From Paenibacillus polymyxa (lineage in GTDB: Bacteria; Bacillota; Bacilli; Paenibacillales; Paenibacillaceae): a stretch of 64,000 nucleotides of DNA. Numbering within the stretch: the first letter of the stretch is position 1; the number at the start of each line of letters is the position of its first letter. Below are positions 52,834 through 62,141 of this stretch, piece after piece. The position numbers and the translations under genes were made by a program. Location of the stretch: assembly GCF_001719045.1 (NCBI RefSeq), contig NZ_CP015423.1, positions 2,440,001-2,504,000 on the forward strand, written 5' to 3'. The notes beneath the pieces were generated by a model. That model searched no databases, had not been told where the DNA came from, and worked only from the letters and a program-made list of their open reading frames with translations.

Positions 52834-52866
52834 AGCCCGTGACGCATAACGTCACGGGCTTTATGT
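52834..52866. terminator. Terminator between the kinase-like gene and nucleoside hydrolase 2
   Basis: AGCCCGTGACG-CATAA-CGTCACGGGCT, a perfect 11-bp stem (52834-52860), lying between convergent genes. Confidence 0.8.
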
Positions 52867-52928
52867 TATGAGTACGTGTCACTAGGCAATATTATCACCC
52901 TATGCCGCACGTTTGTGCATAGTCAGAC

Positions 52929-53885
52929 TTAGTAACGTTTGGGAGCAGCCAGCTTGGCCAAATCCGCCATATACGTAAAAAAGGCTTCTGGATCTGTATC
53001 GTATACCAGGTTCACAGGGCGTCCCTCTGCCTGTTCCACCGTTCTGCCCTGACTCGGGCCTTCTGCGATAACGCTGCAATGCACCGTCTTTTTCTTGACA
53101 ATGTCCGGGCGTCCTACGGATGCAGTGGTCAGTACATCCCACAAGTAGTAGGTTGAGTTCGTTTCGCTATAGACGAGCGGCGGACATCCTGCATAGCAAT
53201 TACCCAAGAAATCCACGCCTTCATATCGGCGCTCGGCAGCCCAACGATTGCGTACTGCTGGAGTTAATGGCACTTTGCTTGTGCTTTCCAGCGCTACCAG
53301 ATCAATCGTGATACCGCTTTGCCACACCCGATATGCTGCTTCTGGGTCCCAGAACACATTCCACTCTGCTGTGCCGTCATGCTCCGGCTCCTCCACATTC
53401 CCTTTTTCAAAGGTGCCGCCCATCCATACCAGCTTTTCAATCTTTGCTTCAATATCCGGTGCTTCATCCAGCGCTCGCGCCAGATCGGTTAGCGGTCCAG
53501 TGAATAGCAACAGCGTCTTACCTTCAGCTCCGCGTACCTTTTCGATCAGATGCTGATGAGCTGGCAGGGATGAAAGCGGTGCTTCCATGCGCCCCGATTC
53601 ATTCAGTACCGGTAATGCATCTACATAGAAGGAATGTAAACGCCAAGCAGCAGGAAACGGATTTTTACCGCGTGAATTAGACTTTGCGACTTCCACAGGC
53701 CCTTTATTTTGTCCAAAACGATCAATAATTTTACGGCTGGCATCCGTTGCAGGCTCCAGGTAACCATCTGCTGGAATCACCGATACTCCGGTCAAATGAA
53801 CCTGCTCCATCTGAAGCAACATAAACAGGGATACTAGATCATCCACTCCACCATCATGATTAAAATAAACGTTTGTCTGACTCAT
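52929..53885 (-). CDS. Nucleoside hydrolase (second copy)
   Basis: 318 residues from an ATG at 53885 (GGAAG sites upstream). IunH/UriH fold: the N-terminal metal cluster is NHDGGVDDL, a variant of DVDTGIDDA that keeps the Asp residues; TGPLTDLARAL and VWMGGTF follow. It hydrolyses N-ribosides. It is unlinked to a transporter here and only distantly similar to the gene at 32336. Confidence 0.85.
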   Translation of the reverse strand: MSQTNVYFNHDGGVDDLVSLFMLLQMEQVHLTGVSVIPADGYLEPATDASRKIIDRFGQNKGPVEVAKSNSRGKNPFPAAWRLHSFYVDALPVLNESGRMEAPLSSLPAHQHLIEKVRGAEGKTLLLFTGPLTDLARALDEAPDIEAKIEKLVWMGGTFEKGNVEEPEHDGTAEWNVFWDPEAAYRVWQSGITIDLVALESTSKVPLTPAVRNRWAAERRYEGVDFLGNCYAGCPPLVYSETNSTYYLWDVLTTASVGRPDIVKKKTVHCSVIAEGPSQGRTVEQAEGRPVNLVYDTDPEAFFTYMADLAKLAAPKRY

Positions 53886-54096
53886 CTGTCTCTTCCTTCC
53901 TTTATCCCCGTAAAACAGGCTTCTTCTTATCGGCAACCACCCTTCATTATGCCTGATCGCTTCACAGGAGTAAATGTGCGATAGTGTGTGGATCAGGGAT
54001 TTTTTGCTTACTCCATGCTTAAGATAGGTAGAAATGTGTGTAATAACAGGGTAGAATCATGGGTCCTAATCGGAAGCGTATGAAGGAGAGATGCAT

Positions 54097-54690
54097 ATGA
54101 CAGCCCGAACAATAGAAGAGTTGGAGCAGATCCGTAGAGAGTGTAAATCCATGGTGACGAAAAGGGCTGCGGCTTCTGGTGGAGCGGTATTAGTTCCAGT
54201 TCCAGGGGCTGACGTTCTTGCTGATGTCGGCATTTTGATGCAGCTGCTGCCTGCCATTAACGGAAAATTCGGATTATCTGAGAAGCAGCTGGAAGGTCTG
54301 GACGCAGAAACAAAATCCATGGTGTATGGTTTTATCACCTCAATTGGCAGCAAGCTGATCGGGCGACTCATCACCCGTGAAGTTATCGTGCAGATTTTGC
54401 AAAAAATGGGCATTCGTATCGCTACCAAGCAGGTTAGCAAGTTTGTACCCCTTCTGGGGCAAGGGCTAGCCGCGGCAATTGGCTTTACTGCTATGCGAAC
54501 CATTGGTAATCGGCATGTCGATCAATGTTATGAGGTAGCCAAACGCTTGCTGGAGCAGCGAACTGCCGCAGATACCGCGCGCAACTGGACAGTTCCACAG
54601 CAGCCTCTAGAGCCTGTGGGAGTGGATCATTTGCCAAACCGGGACCCGGAAGCAGCGATTCCACTACTGCCGGCACCCCCTAAAGATTAA
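54097..54690 (+). CDS. EcsC/DUF697-like protein
   Basis: 197 residues from an ATG at 54097 (AAGGAGAG six bases upstream). The pattern KRAAASGGAVLVPVPGADVLADVGILMQLLPAIN resembles the DUF697 or EcsC-type membrane-associated helices; a Pro-rich hydrophilic tail follows. Role unknown. A terminator lies downstream. Confidence 0.6.
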   Translation: MTARTIEELEQIRRECKSMVTKRAAASGGAVLVPVPGADVLADVGILMQLLPAINGKFGLSEKQLEGLDAETKSMVYGFITSIGSKLIGRLITREVIVQILQKMGIRIATKQVSKFVPLLGQGLAAAIGFTAMRTIGNRHVDQCYEVAKRLLEQRTAADTARNWTVPQQPLEPVGVDHLPNRDPEAAIPLLPAPPKD

Positions 54691-54725
54691 GTTCTTCACA
54701 TTCGAGTCAACCATCCATTTCACCC

Positions 54726-54773
54726 GCACGGGGTACCGCAGATCGAGACGGGTCCTGTATCCCGTGCTTTTTA
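54726..54773 (+). terminator. Terminator of the DUF697-like gene
   Basis: GCACGGG (54726-54732) pairs with CCCGTGC (54761-54767), then five T. The loop is long (28 bases). Confidence 0.5.
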
Positions 54774-55379
54774 GCCTTCCACCTTGGCTCCATAGGAGCG
54801 GGCCACCGCTACTGCCTGCTCGATATCCAACTTGGCTCCCGTGATGTCCAGATCTTTAAAATTCACGCCATCCATCTTCGCACCGCGCAGGTCTGTTCCT
54901 TGAAGATGGGCTTTGTGCAGTCTTACCCGGGTAAGATCCGCCTCCCGCAAATCTGCTTTTTCCAAATTGCATTCGGATAAGTCGGCTTCCTTGAATCGTA
55001 TTTTTCGCAAATCTTGTTTTCTTAAATCTGCATGACGCAAATTCGTATAAGACCAGTCTCCGCCCGTAATTGTGATACCATCCATATTCGCCCCCGCAAA
55101 ATCTGAACCTACCAGCTTGCAGTTATCAAATCGAACTACAAACAGATTGGCGCTGGTGAACAAACAATTGGTAAAAGCCGACTCCTTGTAGTGAGATGCA
55201 TTCAGGATGGCTCCGGTAAAATCACAGTCCACAAAAGTACAGCCTTCCACGAGGGACTCATTCATCTCCACACCCCGAAAGCGACACCGGGTAAACTCAC
55301 AATTTCTCCACTCGCCTTCTCTGGCATCCATTGAGCCAAAATCACGGGCTTCGTAGACCTCATCTGTATAAAAGAACAT
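54771..55379 (-). CDS. Pentapeptide-repeat protein
   Basis: 202 residues made almost wholly of A(D/N)LXX-type repeats (ADLRKQDLRKIRFKEADLSE), forming a right-handed beta-helix. Qnr/MfpA-like members mimic DNA and shield gyrase from quinolones; this one may or may not. It lies 37 bases after the MarR gene in a helicase-MarR-pentapeptide operon. AATAGGAGAG precedes the ATG. Confidence 0.85.
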   Translation of the reverse strand: MFFYTDEVYEARDFGSMDAREGEWRNCEFTRCRFRGVEMNESLVEGCTFVDCDFTGAILNASHYKESAFTNCLFTSANLFVVRFDNCKLVGSDFAGANMDGITITGGDWSYTNLRHADLRKQDLRKIRFKEADLSECNLEKADLREADLTRVRLHKAHLQGTDLRGAKMDGVNFKDLDITGAKLDIEQAVAVARSYGAKVEG

Positions 55380-55416
55380 GTTCTCTCTCCTATTCCTTAT
55401 TCCCTATGTTAGGAAC

Positions 55417-55926
55417 TCAGCATTTCGGCAAGGACCGCTCAAAACCGCCCTTCATTTTTCCCAGTAAACCCTTCATCATCTTATGGTCCTGTGGCGTAAA
55501 CTCAGACATACACGACCGAATCAACTTCGTATAATAAGGGACTATCTTACTTAACAGCTCTCGTCCTGCCTCTTTTAATCCGACAGTCACCATCCGTCCG
55601 TCACTCTCATGAGCCACACGTTCAATCATGCCATCTCGCTCTAATCCGTCGATCAGCCCCGTCATGGTTCCACGCGTCACATCAGCTTTTTCCGCCAACT
55701 CTGATGGTGTCATGCGATGCGGCGAATGGCAATGCAACAGGCTAAGAACAATAATCCGACCCTGAGAAGCCCCCAACTTGCTAAAATCCGTATCCATTTC
55801 TCTGAAAATACCATTAGCCAAGCGCGCAAATGTCACAAAAGTCTCTATATTATCCACTTCGGCATCTTCATGTCCAAAGCTACGCAGCACCCCGCGTATG
55901 GAGTCATTATGAAAATTAAAGTTCAT
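55417..55926 (-). CDS. MarR family transcriptional regulator
   Basis: 169 residues. Winged helix: LGASQGRIIVLSLL, MTPSELAEKADVTRGTMTGL, IDGLERDGMIERVAHESDGR. Its ATG lies inside the last codons of the helicase gene, so it is translationally coupled. It probably represses its own operon. Confidence 0.88.
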   Translation of the reverse strand: MNFNFHNDSIRGVLRSFGHEDAEVDNIETFVTFARLANGIFREMDTDFSKLGASQGRIIVLSLLHCHSPHRMTPSELAEKADVTRGTMTGLIDGLERDGMIERVAHESDGRMVTVGLKEAGRELLSKIVPYYTKLIRSCMSEFTPQDHKMMKGLLGKMKGGFERSLPKC

Positions 55927-58267
55927 AGTCTATCCATTCCTTCCTTAATCCCGCTTGTTCCATCAGCCGGTAGCTTTGCCATTCGTCAGGCAGCAAAGAA
56001 GCATATGGTTCCTTGGCAAAACGATCATCTACCAGGATCAGCAATCCTTCGTCGTGCTCTGTGCGAATCAGTCTGCCACCTGCCTGAAGAACCTTGTTCA
56101 TTCCCGGATATACATACGCATAGTTGAAACCATTCCGTCCCTGTTCCGAAAAATAATTCCGCAGCACATCCCGCTCTGCTCCAATTTGCGGCAAGCCGAC
56201 GCCGACGACCACTACCCCATTTAAGCGATCCCCAGGTAAATCGACACCTTCAGCAAACACACCACCCAATACGGCAAAGCCAAGCAAGGTGTGCTCTTGC
56301 CCAGGCTGGAAGGCCTCTAGGAATTGATCCCGCTCTGGTTCGGTCATCCCCGGACTTTGTACCAACGTATTTGCGGACACGTCCCGAAGCATGAATTCCT
56401 CATACACCTCACGCAGATATGGATAGGACGGGAAAAATACAAGGATATTTCCTTTCCGTTCCACAACCAATGCAGCCAGCATATCCGCAATCGCCCCTTT
56501 GGAACGCTCACGATCCCGATAACGGATGGAGAGCGGCAGCAGACGTACATCCCACTGCTCCTGATGGAAGGGCGAAGGAACCTGTAACGTATAATCTTCC
56601 TCGTTTGCTCCGAGCATGTCCCGGTAATAAGCAAGCGGTGTCAACGTCGCGGAAAAATAAATGGCTGAGCGATAGCCCTTAATAGCTTGTCCCAACAAGT
56701 GAGAAGGATCGAGGCAGAACAGCTTGACCCTCACTTCACTGCGCCCTGCTTCCACATAAGTAACGTACCGCTCATCATATAAAGCTGCAATTCGCAGCAT
56801 ATTCTGAGCGGTAAAATACGTATCTAGAAGCAATGCATAAGCTGTACCCTCACCGCTTGCATGGCTTGTGCTGCCCCCCGTTACCAGTTCACGTTCAGCT
56901 GCTTCCACAAAAGGCACCAACAGCTCCAGCACCTCTTGCGGTGCTGCTGTCTCTACTGCTTTTCCTGTATCTGCATATTGCTTGCGTAGCGTAATCATAT
57001 GTGCGTTCACTGCACTCGCAGCCACCGCAATTTCTGGGCTTAGCAATTTAAATTCTCGTTTCAGTTCCAGAAAAGAAGATTTCAAAATTTCCGCCGAAAA
57101 CATGTCCCGGCCGCGTTCGACCAGATTATGCGCCTCATCCACCAGTACAACACCTTTTCGCTTGTGCTCCTCCAGCAATCTTTTCAAAGAAATCCGTGGA
57201 TCGAAAACATAATTATAATCACTGATTATACCATCCGAGGCATACGCCACATCCAGCGAAAATTCAAAGGGACATACCTTATGCTTGCGCGCATAATGCT
57301 CAATCACCGCCCGAGTCATTAACGTCTCATTCGCCAAAATATCGGAAACCGCGCCGTTGATCCGGTCGTAATAGCCCTTGCACATGCTGCATAATCCAGC
57401 ATCACAATCATTTTCATCCTTGAAGCAAATTTTATCCTTCGCAGTCAATGTCACCACATGCATGTGCAGCCCTTGAGCCTGCATTCTGGCGTAAGCTTCT
57501 TCGGCTGCTGCCCGAGTGGTGGTACGAGCCGTCACATAATATACTCGTCTCACCAATCCTTCGCCGATCGCCTTGATCGCAGGAAACAAGGTGGATACCG
57601 TTTTACCAATACCTGTAGGTGCTTTGGCAAACAGGTTAACCCCTTCGGCAATCGTCTTGTACACCGAACCCGCGAGCGTTCGCTGACCCGAACGATACGT
57701 GTCAAAGGGAAAGTTCAACATAGCAATGCTGGCATCCCGCTTTTCCGCATGTGCTCTCAGCAGAAATGCATACGGAGCATAATCAGCAATCATCTCCTGT
57801 GCAAAAGCTTCTAGCTCAGTAAAGGATAGTTCCCGTCTGAATCGGCGAATGTCTTCACTGTGTGCCTGTACATAAGTAAGCTGCACCTGCATCGAATGAT
57901 GTTGTTCCTCACGAGCAATCATATAGGCATACAGAAATGCTTGTGCCCAGTGTACAGGTTGGCCGTCACCCTGAATATCTTCGAGTGGCAAAGAGATCGA
58001 TTTAATTTCATCGACCGTCCATACGCCATCCAGCTCAATCAGTCCGTCACAGCGGCCTTCAATGATAAACAATTCGTCCTTATACGGAATTTCTGTACGT
58101 AAATGTACCTCTTTGCGGTCATGCTCCTTGTAACCTTTCTGGATAACCTGATGCACGCGAGTTCCTTCGAGCATACTGCTATTCGATCGAAAGCCGCTAT
58201 GAATGCTGCCGCTCCGATGCACATATTCCACAAGTGGACGCACCGATATGTGAATTGGTTCCTTCAT
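55916..58267 (-). CDS. DinG/XPD-like iron-sulfur DNA helicase with N-terminal nuclease-like domain
   Basis: 783 residues from an ATG at 58267. The N-terminal part has a PD-(D/E)XK-type strand (GRCDGLIELDGVWTVDEIKS). The helicase has Walker A KAPTGIGKT, four cysteines for an Fe-S cluster (CFKDENDC...CSMC...CPF region), DEAH (VLVDEAHNL), and motif VI-like QAGGRLIRTEHDEG. It unwinds DNA 5'-3' in repair. First gene of an operon with MarR and pentapeptide genes. Confidence 0.88.
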   Translation of the reverse strand: MKEPIHISVRPLVEYVHRSGSIHSGFRSNSSMLEGTRVHQVIQKGYKEHDRKEVHLRTEIPYKDELFIIEGRCDGLIELDGVWTVDEIKSISLPLEDIQGDGQPVHWAQAFLYAYMIAREEQHHSMQVQLTYVQAHSEDIRRFRRELSFTELEAFAQEMIADYAPYAFLLRAHAEKRDASIAMLNFPFDTYRSGQRTLAGSVYKTIAEGVNLFAKAPTGIGKTVSTLFPAIKAIGEGLVRRVYYVTARTTTRAAAEEAYARMQAQGLHMHVVTLTAKDKICFKDENDCDAGLCSMCKGYYDRINGAVSDILANETLMTRAVIEHYARKHKVCPFEFSLDVAYASDGIISDYNYVFDPRISLKRLLEEHKRKGVVLVDEAHNLVERGRDMFSAEILKSSFLELKREFKLLSPEIAVAASAVNAHMITLRKQYADTGKAVETAAPQEVLELLVPFVEAAERELVTGGSTSHASGEGTAYALLLDTYFTAQNMLRIAALYDERYVTYVEAGRSEVRVKLFCLDPSHLLGQAIKGYRSAIYFSATLTPLAYYRDMLGANEEDYTLQVPSPFHQEQWDVRLLPLSIRYRDRERSKGAIADMLAALVVERKGNILVFFPSYPYLREVYEEFMLRDVSANTLVQSPGMTEPERDQFLEAFQPGQEHTLLGFAVLGGVFAEGVDLPGDRLNGVVVVGVGLPQIGAERDVLRNYFSEQGRNGFNYAYVYPGMNKVLQAGGRLIRTEHDEGLLILVDDRFAKEPYASLLPDEWQSYRLMEQAGLRKEWIDYEL

Positions 58268-58456
58268 ACGATCACCCGTTCCGGTCATAGTCCTTTCACT
58301 GTACCACGTAGATAAACGAAACGTAAGGGACATAAGAATCGTTTGTATTCAATTGGTATTCACTCATGCCTACTTTTTACCGAAATATAGAAACGGGGCC
58401 TTTTGCTTTATTCCCCACGATACTACAACTCTCATTACAGCATAAAGGATAGGGAT

Positions 58457-59533
58457 ATGTTAAAAGAATTAATTAACAATTTTGCGTTATTAACAAGCTT
58501 CTTATTCTTTGGAAATTTATTTTTCCGGAAATATGAACGTTACCTAAAAAAACATATATTCATTTATCGGGTAATGAACGGTTTAATGCTGGGTCTGTTT
58601 GGCATTCTGTTAATGATGACCGGTTTATGGGTCCGTGGGCACTTTGTGGTCGATCTGCGCCAATTGGCGATTATCATATCTGTTTATATGGGAGGATCGG
58701 TATCCGGTCTGCTGACCACCTTGATCATAAGCCTGTACCGTATTTACATCACAGGTGGTTGGACAGATGTTTCTCTGACTGCTGCCGTCAATTGTTTCAT
58801 GACACTGGGCATTTCACTTATCTTTATTCGAGAAAAAAGCCTAACACTCCGCAAGTGGATGTCGGCCGTACTTGGAGCTGCTGTAGTGTCGCTGTTATCT
58901 ACTTTCTTTGTAGTTAACCCTCCTGATAATGAATCTATTATAATAATCACAACTGTTAAGTTGCTTGGCGGCCTGTTCACTTATTTTATGATGTCCTATA
59001 TCAAAAAAACAGAACGGGCTGTTCATCTACTGGAAGAAGCTGCAAATCGGGATCATTTAACCGGACTCTACAGTCCACGTGCTTTCGATGCGCTATTTGA
59101 AGAGGTCTTTCATACTTCCAAGACTACAAAACAACCCTTTGGACTCGTGATGCTGGATATTGACCACTTTAAAAATATTAATGATACGTATGGTCATTTG
59201 AACGGAGATACCGTCTTAAGCCAATTGGGAATGCTGTTAACCCGGGAATCTACAACGAGGGCGTACCCCTCCCGTAAGGGCGGAGAGGAATTTGCCATTC
59301 TGATTGGAAATTGTGATAGTCAGAAAGCAGCAAGCTTTGCCGAAAAAATTCGGAAAGCTGTGGAAAATGAACGTTTTCTTTTGAATGACGGAACCTCGAT
59401 CTCTCTAACCGTATCCATCGGAGCAGGCAGTTCACCTGTCATTGCATCGAGGCACTTACTGGAAAAGTCAGATGAGGCATTATATGAAGCTAAGCGTTCA
59501 GGACGCAATCAGGTGAAACTGGCAAAACCATAG
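58457..59533 (+). CDS. Membrane diguanylate cyclase (5TM-LYT plus GGDEF), without I-site
   Basis: 358 residues from an ATG at 58457. Same build as the gene at 9658: five to six helices (VDLRQLAIIISVYMGGSVSG), then GGDEF with RKGGEEF and LDIDHFKNINDTYGHLNG. The position of the inhibition motif RXXD reads T...A, so product inhibition is probably lost. It is monocistronic and may sense an envelope or turgor signal. Confidence 0.87.
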   Translation: MLKELINNFALLTSFLFFGNLFFRKYERYLKKHIFIYRVMNGLMLGLFGILLMMTGLWVRGHFVVDLRQLAIIISVYMGGSVSGLLTTLIISLYRIYITGGWTDVSLTAAVNCFMTLGISLIFIREKSLTLRKWMSAVLGAAVVSLLSTFFVVNPPDNESIIIITTVKLLGGLFTYFMMSYIKKTERAVHLLEEAANRDHLTGLYSPRAFDALFEEVFHTSKTTKQPFGLVMLDIDHFKNINDTYGHLNGDTVLSQLGMLLTRESTTRAYPSRKGGEEFAILIGNCDSQKAASFAEKIRKAVENERFLLNDGTSISLTVSIGAGSSPVIASRHLLEKSDEALYEAKRSGRNQVKLAKP

Positions 59534-59667
59534 ATATTAGTCGCTAAATGTCAGGAAAGCTGGATTATTGTTAATAAAAAGTGGTAAAATGGAAATAACA
59601 TCGTTATCAAAAAAACTTCTGCCGCTAGTGGAGACATGCCTTACAATCGACATGGGGGGTGGGCTTT

Positions 59668-59841
59668 GTGAACCTCGAACAATTGGAAAAACTCATGGAA
59701 AAAGAACGCCGTGAACTGAATCGCATGGCTGACTTACACGGATTAAAAGATGAACGTGTATTGGACAAATCCTCCAGACTTGACCGTATTATGGACAAGT
59801 ACCTTCACACCAAGCGTGCAATAAACCAAACACACTCATAG
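59668..59841 (+). CDS. Spo0E-like aspartyl-phosphate phosphatase
   Basis: 57 residues from a GTG at 59668 with GGGGGGTGGG upstream. Helical hairpin with the signature SSRLDRIMDKYLH (S-x-x-LD-x-x-I/L). Spo0E proteins remove phosphate from Spo0A~P and delay sporulation. A terminator follows. Confidence 0.85.
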   Translation: MNLEQLEKLMEKERRELNRMADLHGLKDERVLDKSSRLDRIMDKYLHTKRAINQTHS

Positions 59842-59855
59842 AAGCAAGCTACATC

Positions 59856-59879
59856 GCTGCCCCTCAGGGCAGCTTTTTT
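59856..59879 (+). terminator. Terminator of the Spo0E-like gene
   Basis: GCTGCCC-CTCA-GGGCAGC followed by six T. Confidence 0.9.
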
Positions 59880-59946
59880 ATGATGTAAGCAGTATTCGTC
59901 CTCCTTCGGTACACATCTGCATCGTACTCACCTTCTCGCGGAATGA

Positions 59947-60846
59947 CTACTTCCCGCCATATTCCGTCCGCAACAATTGCTGTGTGAACGATATCCATTC
60001 TCTGGCGGCAAAGGACAGATAACGATCGTTCCGCCAGATCATCCCCAAATGCCAAGGAATGACGGGGTCCACCAATGGAAGAACACGCAAGCGCTCAGAA
60101 TCCAGATCTCGGCAAATGGCCTCCGGCAACAGAGCTACCCCCAGATTTGCAGCAACCATTTCGCTAATCAGATCCCATTGTGAGCTTTCGTAGACTACAC
60201 GCGGCTGAAAGCCAGCACGGACACATTCGGCAATGATACGGTCATGCAGCGTAAAATCCTCACGGAACAGTACAAACGCCTCCTCCGCTAACGCAGATAA
60301 CGGTACCTCCTTGCACTCTGCCAATGCATGCGTAGGATGAACGAGCAAATTCAGCTTTTCCTCCACAAACAGAAATGTCTCAAACATATCTCCAACCGCA
60401 GGCAGCACAATCACCCCGATATCCAATGCTCCGGCTTCTACGTCCTGTTCCACTTTCTTCGCCCCGTCCTCAAATAATTGAATGGTCACATCAGGATATG
60501 CCTTATGAAATTCTCCAATGACACGCGGAAAAAAGCTCGATCCGACCATAGGGGGCAGGCCAATACGGATATGTCCTTTTTTCAGGTTCATCAAATCACT
60601 CAGCTCCGAGGACAGGCTCTGAAAGGACTTTACAATCGCTTGTGCTTGAAGCTCAATTACCTTGCCCGCATCCGTCAGTTCGATTCTTTTGCCAATTCGG
60701 TCGAACAAAGCGACCCCCAGTTCATCTTCCAGACTTTTAATCGTCTTACTGATCGTCGGCTGGGTAATAAACATGCTCTGGGCTGCCTTTGTAAAGCTAC
60801 GCAATCGCGCGACTTCCAAAAAATATTGTAAATGTCGGATATCCAA
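59947..60846 (-). CDS. LysR family regulator, CidR-like
   Basis: 299 residues from a TTG at 60846 (GAGAAGGTG upstream), giving the usual start MDIRHLQYFLEVARLRSFTK. HTH SMFITQPTISKTIKSLEDEL, then a co-inducer domain. It is divergent from cidA/lrgB-like genes, as CidR or YwbI in other Firmicutes, and so probably regulates them in response to a weak-acid or overflow signal. Confidence 0.88.
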   Translation of the reverse strand: MDIRHLQYFLEVARLRSFTKAAQSMFITQPTISKTIKSLEDELGVALFDRIGKRIELTDAGKVIELQAQAIVKSFQSLSSELSDLMNLKKGHIRIGLPPMVGSSFFPRVIGEFHKAYPDVTIQLFEDGAKKVEQDVEAGALDIGVIVLPAVGDMFETFLFVEEKLNLLVHPTHALAECKEVPLSALAEEAFVLFREDFTLHDRIIAECVRAGFQPRVVYESSQWDLISEMVAANLGVALLPEAICRDLDSERLRVLPLVDPVIPWHLGMIWRNDRYLSFAAREWISFTQQLLRTEYGGK

Positions 60847-60897
60847 ACCTACACCTTCTCCCATAGACAAACAGAATAGATTACATTCTTTATATGC

Positions 60898-60928
60898 ATT
60901 TTACTCATGAAAGCTTGTGATGTAAAAT
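60898..60928. promoter_or_regulatory. Candidate LysR operator between lysR and cidA
   Basis: ATTTTAC (60898-60904) and GTAAAAT (60922-60928) form a 7-bp inverted repeat with 17 bases between, including the T-N11-A spacing expected for LysR sites. Confidence 0.45.
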
Positions 60929-60977
60929 TTCATTACAGTTTGAAAATAACCGATCTCAAAGATAGGAGCCATTATAT

Positions 60978-61349
60978 ATGAAAAGCTTCATACGCGGTGT
61001 CCTCCAGATCGCCGTCCTGATGGCCTTTTCGCTCATCCTGAACGCGGTAGTCTCCTGGCTCCACCTGCCTGTACCCGGTAGTATCATTGGTATGCTGATC
61101 CTTTTTATTCTGCTGCAAACCGGCTTGGTCCGGCTAAGCTGGATTGAAGTTGGCGCAAACTGGTTGCTGGCCGAGCTGCTATTATTCTTTATTCCCTCCG
61201 CTGTCGGCGTTATGAATTATTGGCCGATGCTGGAACACGATGGTATGAGCATCATGCTGGTCGTGTTGCTCGGCACCTTTCTGGTGATGGCCTGCACAGG
61301 TATGGTCGCCAGTCTGCTTGGTAAACGAAAGGAGCATAAATCATCATGA
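60978..61349 (+). CDS. cidA: CidA/LrgA family holin-like protein
   Basis: 123 residues, four membrane helices, with the family stretch HLPVPGSIIGMLILFILLQT and LLLFFIPSAVGVMNYWP. CidA/LrgA proteins affect murein hydrolase activity or carbon overflow. It overlaps the next gene by four bases (ATGA). Confidence 0.88.
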   Translation: MKSFIRGVLQIAVLMAFSLILNAVVSWLHLPVPGSIIGMLILFILLQTGLVRLSWIEVGANWLLAELLLFFIPSAVGVMNYWPMLEHDGMSIMLVVLLGTFLVMACTGMVASLLGKRKEHKSS

Positions 61350-62023
61350 CCGGTCTTCTATGTATTATATTGACACTCGCTATTTACTGGATGGCCAAAC
61401 GCATGTACCGCACACTGCCCAAGGTGTATTTGTCTCCATTGCTCATTACACCTGTTGTTATCATTTTGATTTTGACGCTGACGGGTGTGAACTACCGTTC
61501 TTATAATTCGGGCGCCCACTTGCTGTCCATGCTGCTACAGCCAGCTACGATTGCATTTGCTGTCCCTTTGTACCGATATTTCCCTGTGTTAAAAAAACAT
61601 GCTACACAAATCGTGCTTAGCGTGCTGTCTGGGTCCGTTGTAGCCGTGTTGTCCTCCATGGCGCTTGCCAAGTGGATGCATCTGAATTCTTCGCTGCTGA
61701 GCAGCCTGATTCCTCGCTCCATTACGACACCCATTGCGATGAATGTATCGCAAACGATTGGCGGCAATCCGACGGTCACGGCTGTATTCGTTATTCTGAC
61801 CGGATTGAGCGGTCTTATTATCGGTCCGATGATTGTAAAACTGTTCCGTATTGAAAATGAAGTCTCACGTGGGGTGCTGCTCGGTACCGGTGCTCATGGT
61901 ACTGGCACTTCCAAAGCCTTCGAGTTCAGTTCGCTGACGGGGACGATATCCAGCATCTCGATGGTGCTCGCCGCTCTCTTTACCTTGGCAGCCGCCCCGT
62001 TCCTGTTCCACTTGATGCTGTAA
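61346..62023 (+). CDS. LrgB/CidB family membrane protein
   Basis: 225 residues with about seven membrane helices. Family motifs LIPRSITTPIAMNVSQTIGG and LGTGAHGTGTSKAFEFSS. Partner of the CidA-like protein in the same operon. Confidence 0.9.
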   Translation: MTGLLCIILTLAIYWMAKRMYRTLPKVYLSPLLITPVVIILILTLTGVNYRSYNSGAHLLSMLLQPATIAFAVPLYRYFPVLKKHATQIVLSVLSGSVVAVLSSMALAKWMHLNSSLLSSLIPRSITTPIAMNVSQTIGGNPTVTAVFVILTGLSGLIIGPMIVKLFRIENEVSRGVLLGTGAHGTGTSKAFEFSSLTGTISSISMVLAALFTLAAAPFLFHLML

Positions 62024-62040
62024 GCAATCTGTATACAAAG

Positions 62041-62085
62041 AAGCAGCGATTCTCCTGTTAATGGAGAATCGCTGCTTCTTTGTGC
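62041..62085 (+). terminator. Terminator of cidA-lrgB
   Basis: AAGCAGCGATTCTCC (62041-62055) pairs perfectly with GGAGAATCGCTGCTT (62063-62077). The T-tract is short (CTTTGTG). Confidence 0.75.
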
Positions 62086-62141
62086 TTTCGGTCCATGTCT
62101 TAAAGCAATGGACGGCTCAAGGATATACATCCCTTGCGGTC

